Positions 62,436 to 64,000 of a DNA stretch of 64,000 nucleotides are shown in pieces (the stretch's first letter is position 1; every line of letters starts with the position of its first letter). The position numbers and the translations under genes were made by a program. The stretch lies in assembly GCA_017619615.1 (NCBI GenBank), contig JAFZRY010000010.1:97787-161786 (forward strand). Reading direction: 5' to 3'. Under the pieces are notes generated by a model, which worked only from the letters and a program-made list of their open reading frames with translations, was not told the origin of the DNA and searched no databases. Source of the stretch: Lachnospiraceae bacterium. GTDB lineage: Bacteria > Bacillota > Clostridia > Lachnospirales > Lachnospiraceae.

Positions 62436-63029
62436 ATGGCGAACGGCACAAAAGAGAGAATACTTGCTGCTGCCCTGGAGATGTTTTCACAAAACGGCTA
62501 TGCAGGGACAAACATCCGTGAATTGAGTGCATCACTTGGACTTGTCAAGTCCGGGGTCTACAAACACTATGAGAGCAAGGAAGCAATCTGGAACGCATTG
62601 CTGGATCAGATGACTGCTTATTACGGAGAACATTTCGGTTCACCTGAGCACTTGCCGCCTGTACCGGATTCGCTGGAGGCGTTGACCCGGCTGACCATGC
62701 AGATGGTTAACATCACCGTTCATGATGAGAAGATCATCATGACACGCAAGGTCCTGACACTTGAACAGTACCGGGACGTACGCGCGCGGGAATTGGCGAC
62801 GAAGCACTTCCTGACAGGGCTGACGGAGATATTCACGCGCATCTTTGCCGGGATGATGGACAAGGGATTGATCCGCCGTGATGACCCCGCCATGCTGGCC
62901 TTTGCCTATACCATGCCGATTTCGGCGCTGATACACCTGTGCGATCGTGAGCCAGAGAAAACGGAAGATGCTATAGGACAAATCGAAGCGTTCAGCAGGC
63001 ACTTTATTGCGACCTATGGGGTGAAGTAA
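62436..63029 (+). CDS. TetR family transcriptional regulator
   Basis: A 197-residue repressor. The helix-turn-helix occupies residues 10-50 (ILAAALEMFSQNGYAGTNIR and KSGVYKHYESKEAIWNALL); the C-terminal ligand domain is of normal length, with no recognisable ligand motif. A GGAGG site precedes the ATG. The operator spanning its promoter points to autorepression, lifted by an unknown ligand. The nucleotidyltransferase gene follows after 2 bases. Confidence 0.9.
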   Translation: MANGTKERILAAALEMFSQNGYAGTNIRELSASLGLVKSGVYKHYESKEAIWNALLDQMTAYYGEHFGSPEHLPPVPDSLEALTRLTMQMVNITVHDEKIIMTRKVLTLEQYRDVRARELATKHFLTGLTEIFTRIFAGMMDKGLIRRDDPAMLAFAYTMPISALIHLCDREPEKTEDAIGQIEAFSRHFIATYGVK

Positions 63030-63031
63030 CA

Positions 63032-63706
63032 ATGATTGATCTGAAAAAGTATCTGGATGATCTGATCCTGAACTGTCAGTCAGCCTTCGGAGAAAGATTG
63101 CTGTACATGGGGCTGCAAGGAAGCTATCTGCGTGGTGAAGCCCGTGAAAACAGCGATATCGACATCATGGTGATCCTTGACCGGTTTTCCGTGAGGGATA
63201 TGGATACATACCGCGGAATTCTGAAGGAAATCGGTTTTTACGAGAGATCCTGCGGCTTCATCTGCGGAAAAGACGAAATGAAGCGCTGGAATCCTCTGGA
63301 GGTATGCCAGCTGCGTCATACGACGAAAGACCTGGTCGGTGATTTGGCAGATTATCTTCCGACTGCAGCAAGGGAGGATGAGATTAATTATGTCAAACTG
63401 AGCCTGGGAAATCTGTATCACGAACTCTGTCATCGCTATATTCATGCAGACAGGGACAAGAACGCCGCCAGGTTTCGCAGCACTTGCAAGAGTGCGTTTT
63501 ACCTGATACAGAATCTGCACTTTCTGGAAAGAGGGTGCTTTATCCTTCGCAAGACGGAACTGAAGGAAGCGGCTGTGGAAGAAGACCGGATTATTCTGGA
63601 ATTGGCTGACCTTCCGGACGGTTACGATTTTGATCAGGCTTTCTCTTCCCTGTTTGCCTGGTGTCAAAGAGCTTTTGCCCGCATCGAACGCCTTGGAGGA
63701 AAATGA
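63032..63706 (+). CDS. Nucleotidyltransferase-fold protein
   Basis: A 224-residue protein with the polymerase-beta type nucleotidyltransferase core, LQGSYLRGEARENSDIDIMV near residue 30, where GS and the two acidic residues (SDID) bind metal and nucleotide. The remainder is helical, resembling an antibiotic-type or HEPN-like partner domain. It could transfer AMP to a drug or protein. It is co-transcribed with the TetR gene, and the next start (63708) overlaps within 2 bases. Confidence 0.75.
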   Translation: MIDLKKYLDDLILNCQSAFGERLLYMGLQGSYLRGEARENSDIDIMVILDRFSVRDMDTYRGILKEIGFYERSCGFICGKDEMKRWNPLEVCQLRHTTKDLVGDLADYLPTAAREDEINYVKLSLGNLYHELCHRYIHADRDKNAARFRSTCKSAFYLIQNLHFLERGCFILRKTELKEAAVEEDRIILELADLPDGYDFDQAFSSLFAWCQRAFARIERLGGK

Positions 63707-63707
63707 C

Positions 63708-64000
63708 ATGAACCATACAGCCCTTGTTGTCATCGATATACAGAATGATATCACCAAGCACTACAGGGACATCATCGACAATATCAATTCCGCTATTGAC
63801 TGGGCAATGGGGCAGGCAATGACAGTCATCTATATAAAACACAATAACCTGTCCGCCGGTACGCGCACCTTCAAGCCGGGCACAAAAGGAGAGACAATAT
63901 GGAGTGTCTCTACGGTCCTCCTCCGGATATGTAAAACAGAAGAAGGGAGAACCTCCTGGGCGTCATCAATACAGGAGAGTACGACGTTTATGGGAATTAC
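63708..64000 (+). CDS. Isochorismatase-like cysteine hydrolase (partial, end outside window)
   Basis: The first 50 residues, opening MNHTALVVIDIQNDI and containing TVIYIKHNNLS, are typical of the isochorismatase-like family (catalytic Asp in DIQND). After about residue 60 the likeness fades, and other frames contain better-looking stretches, so a frameshift or a divergent sequence is possible. The frame stays open to the window edge. It is third in the TetR operon. Confidence 0.6.
   Translation, partial: MNHTALVVIDIQNDITKHYRDIIDNINSAIDWAMGQAMTVIYIKHNNLSAGTRTFKPGTKGETIWSVSTVLLRICKTEEGRTSWASSIQESTTFMGI

Overview
The window reads as chromosome of a fairly GC-rich member of the Clostridia (Bacillota), most likely a gut-type anaerobe. 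The evidence is the strong AGGAGG-type ribosome sites, the rpsF-ssb-rpsR and CdaA/YbbR blocks, clostridial family proteins (DUF6145, YcxB-like, DUF6273), a PepV-like dipeptidase, a cobalamin riboswitch with an ECF S component, and an iron-sulfur serine dehydratase. The exact lineage cannot be fixed from this sequence. Coding density is high and I see no phage, insertion sequence or CRISPR array. The last 1.7 kb is more AT-rich than the rest.

Layout. 1-8.3 kb: cut thioesterase, membrane M48 protease, phosphoesterase, then a run of minus-strand small-molecule enzymes (GNATs, a GNAT-HD fusion, an APH-fold kinase, an M19 dipeptidase, a lipoprotein). 8.4 kb: tRNA-Ala(CGC). 9.3 kb: ROK sugar kinase without the usual zinc cysteines. 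10.3-15 kb: Zur-like regulator with paired operators and a long structured leader, ZnuA/C/B zinc importer and an S66 LD-carboxypeptidase lipoprotein. 15-16.4 kb: folA/thyA. 16.5-25.4 kb: AEC transporter, a 2419-residue NRPS (C-A-T-C-A-T-R) and, convergent, an Sfp-type phosphopantetheinyl transferase. This set is complete for making a dipeptide aldehyde, probably N-capped. 26-33.3 kb: a LysR-flanked organic-acid locus (RraA-like, TIM-barrel isomerase, SLC13-type carrier, DUF6282 hydrolase and two 2-hydroxyacid dehydrogenases). 33.5-40 kb: peptidases, TGS-kinase and GPH symporter. 40.7 kb: RNase P RNA. 41.5-57 kb: housekeeping (rpsF-ssb-rpsR, dus, greA, cdaA-ybbR, dtd-ruvAB, glnS), then a large secreted protein with Ig-like repeats. 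58-62 kb: second APH-fold kinase, serine dehydratase, and a cobalamin-riboswitch operon of an ECF S component with a tandem DUF4430 (transcobalamin-like) protein. 62.4-64 kb: autoregulated TetR operon with a nucleotidyltransferase and a cut isochorismatase-like gene.

The most notable systems are the aldehyde-releasing NRPS cluster, the B12-riboswitch DUF4430/ECF pair, the uncharacterised LysR organic-acid operon, and the zinc operon leader, which carries two palindromic operators and two 55-bp hairpin repeats. All functions are inferred from sequence recognition only; no search was run.
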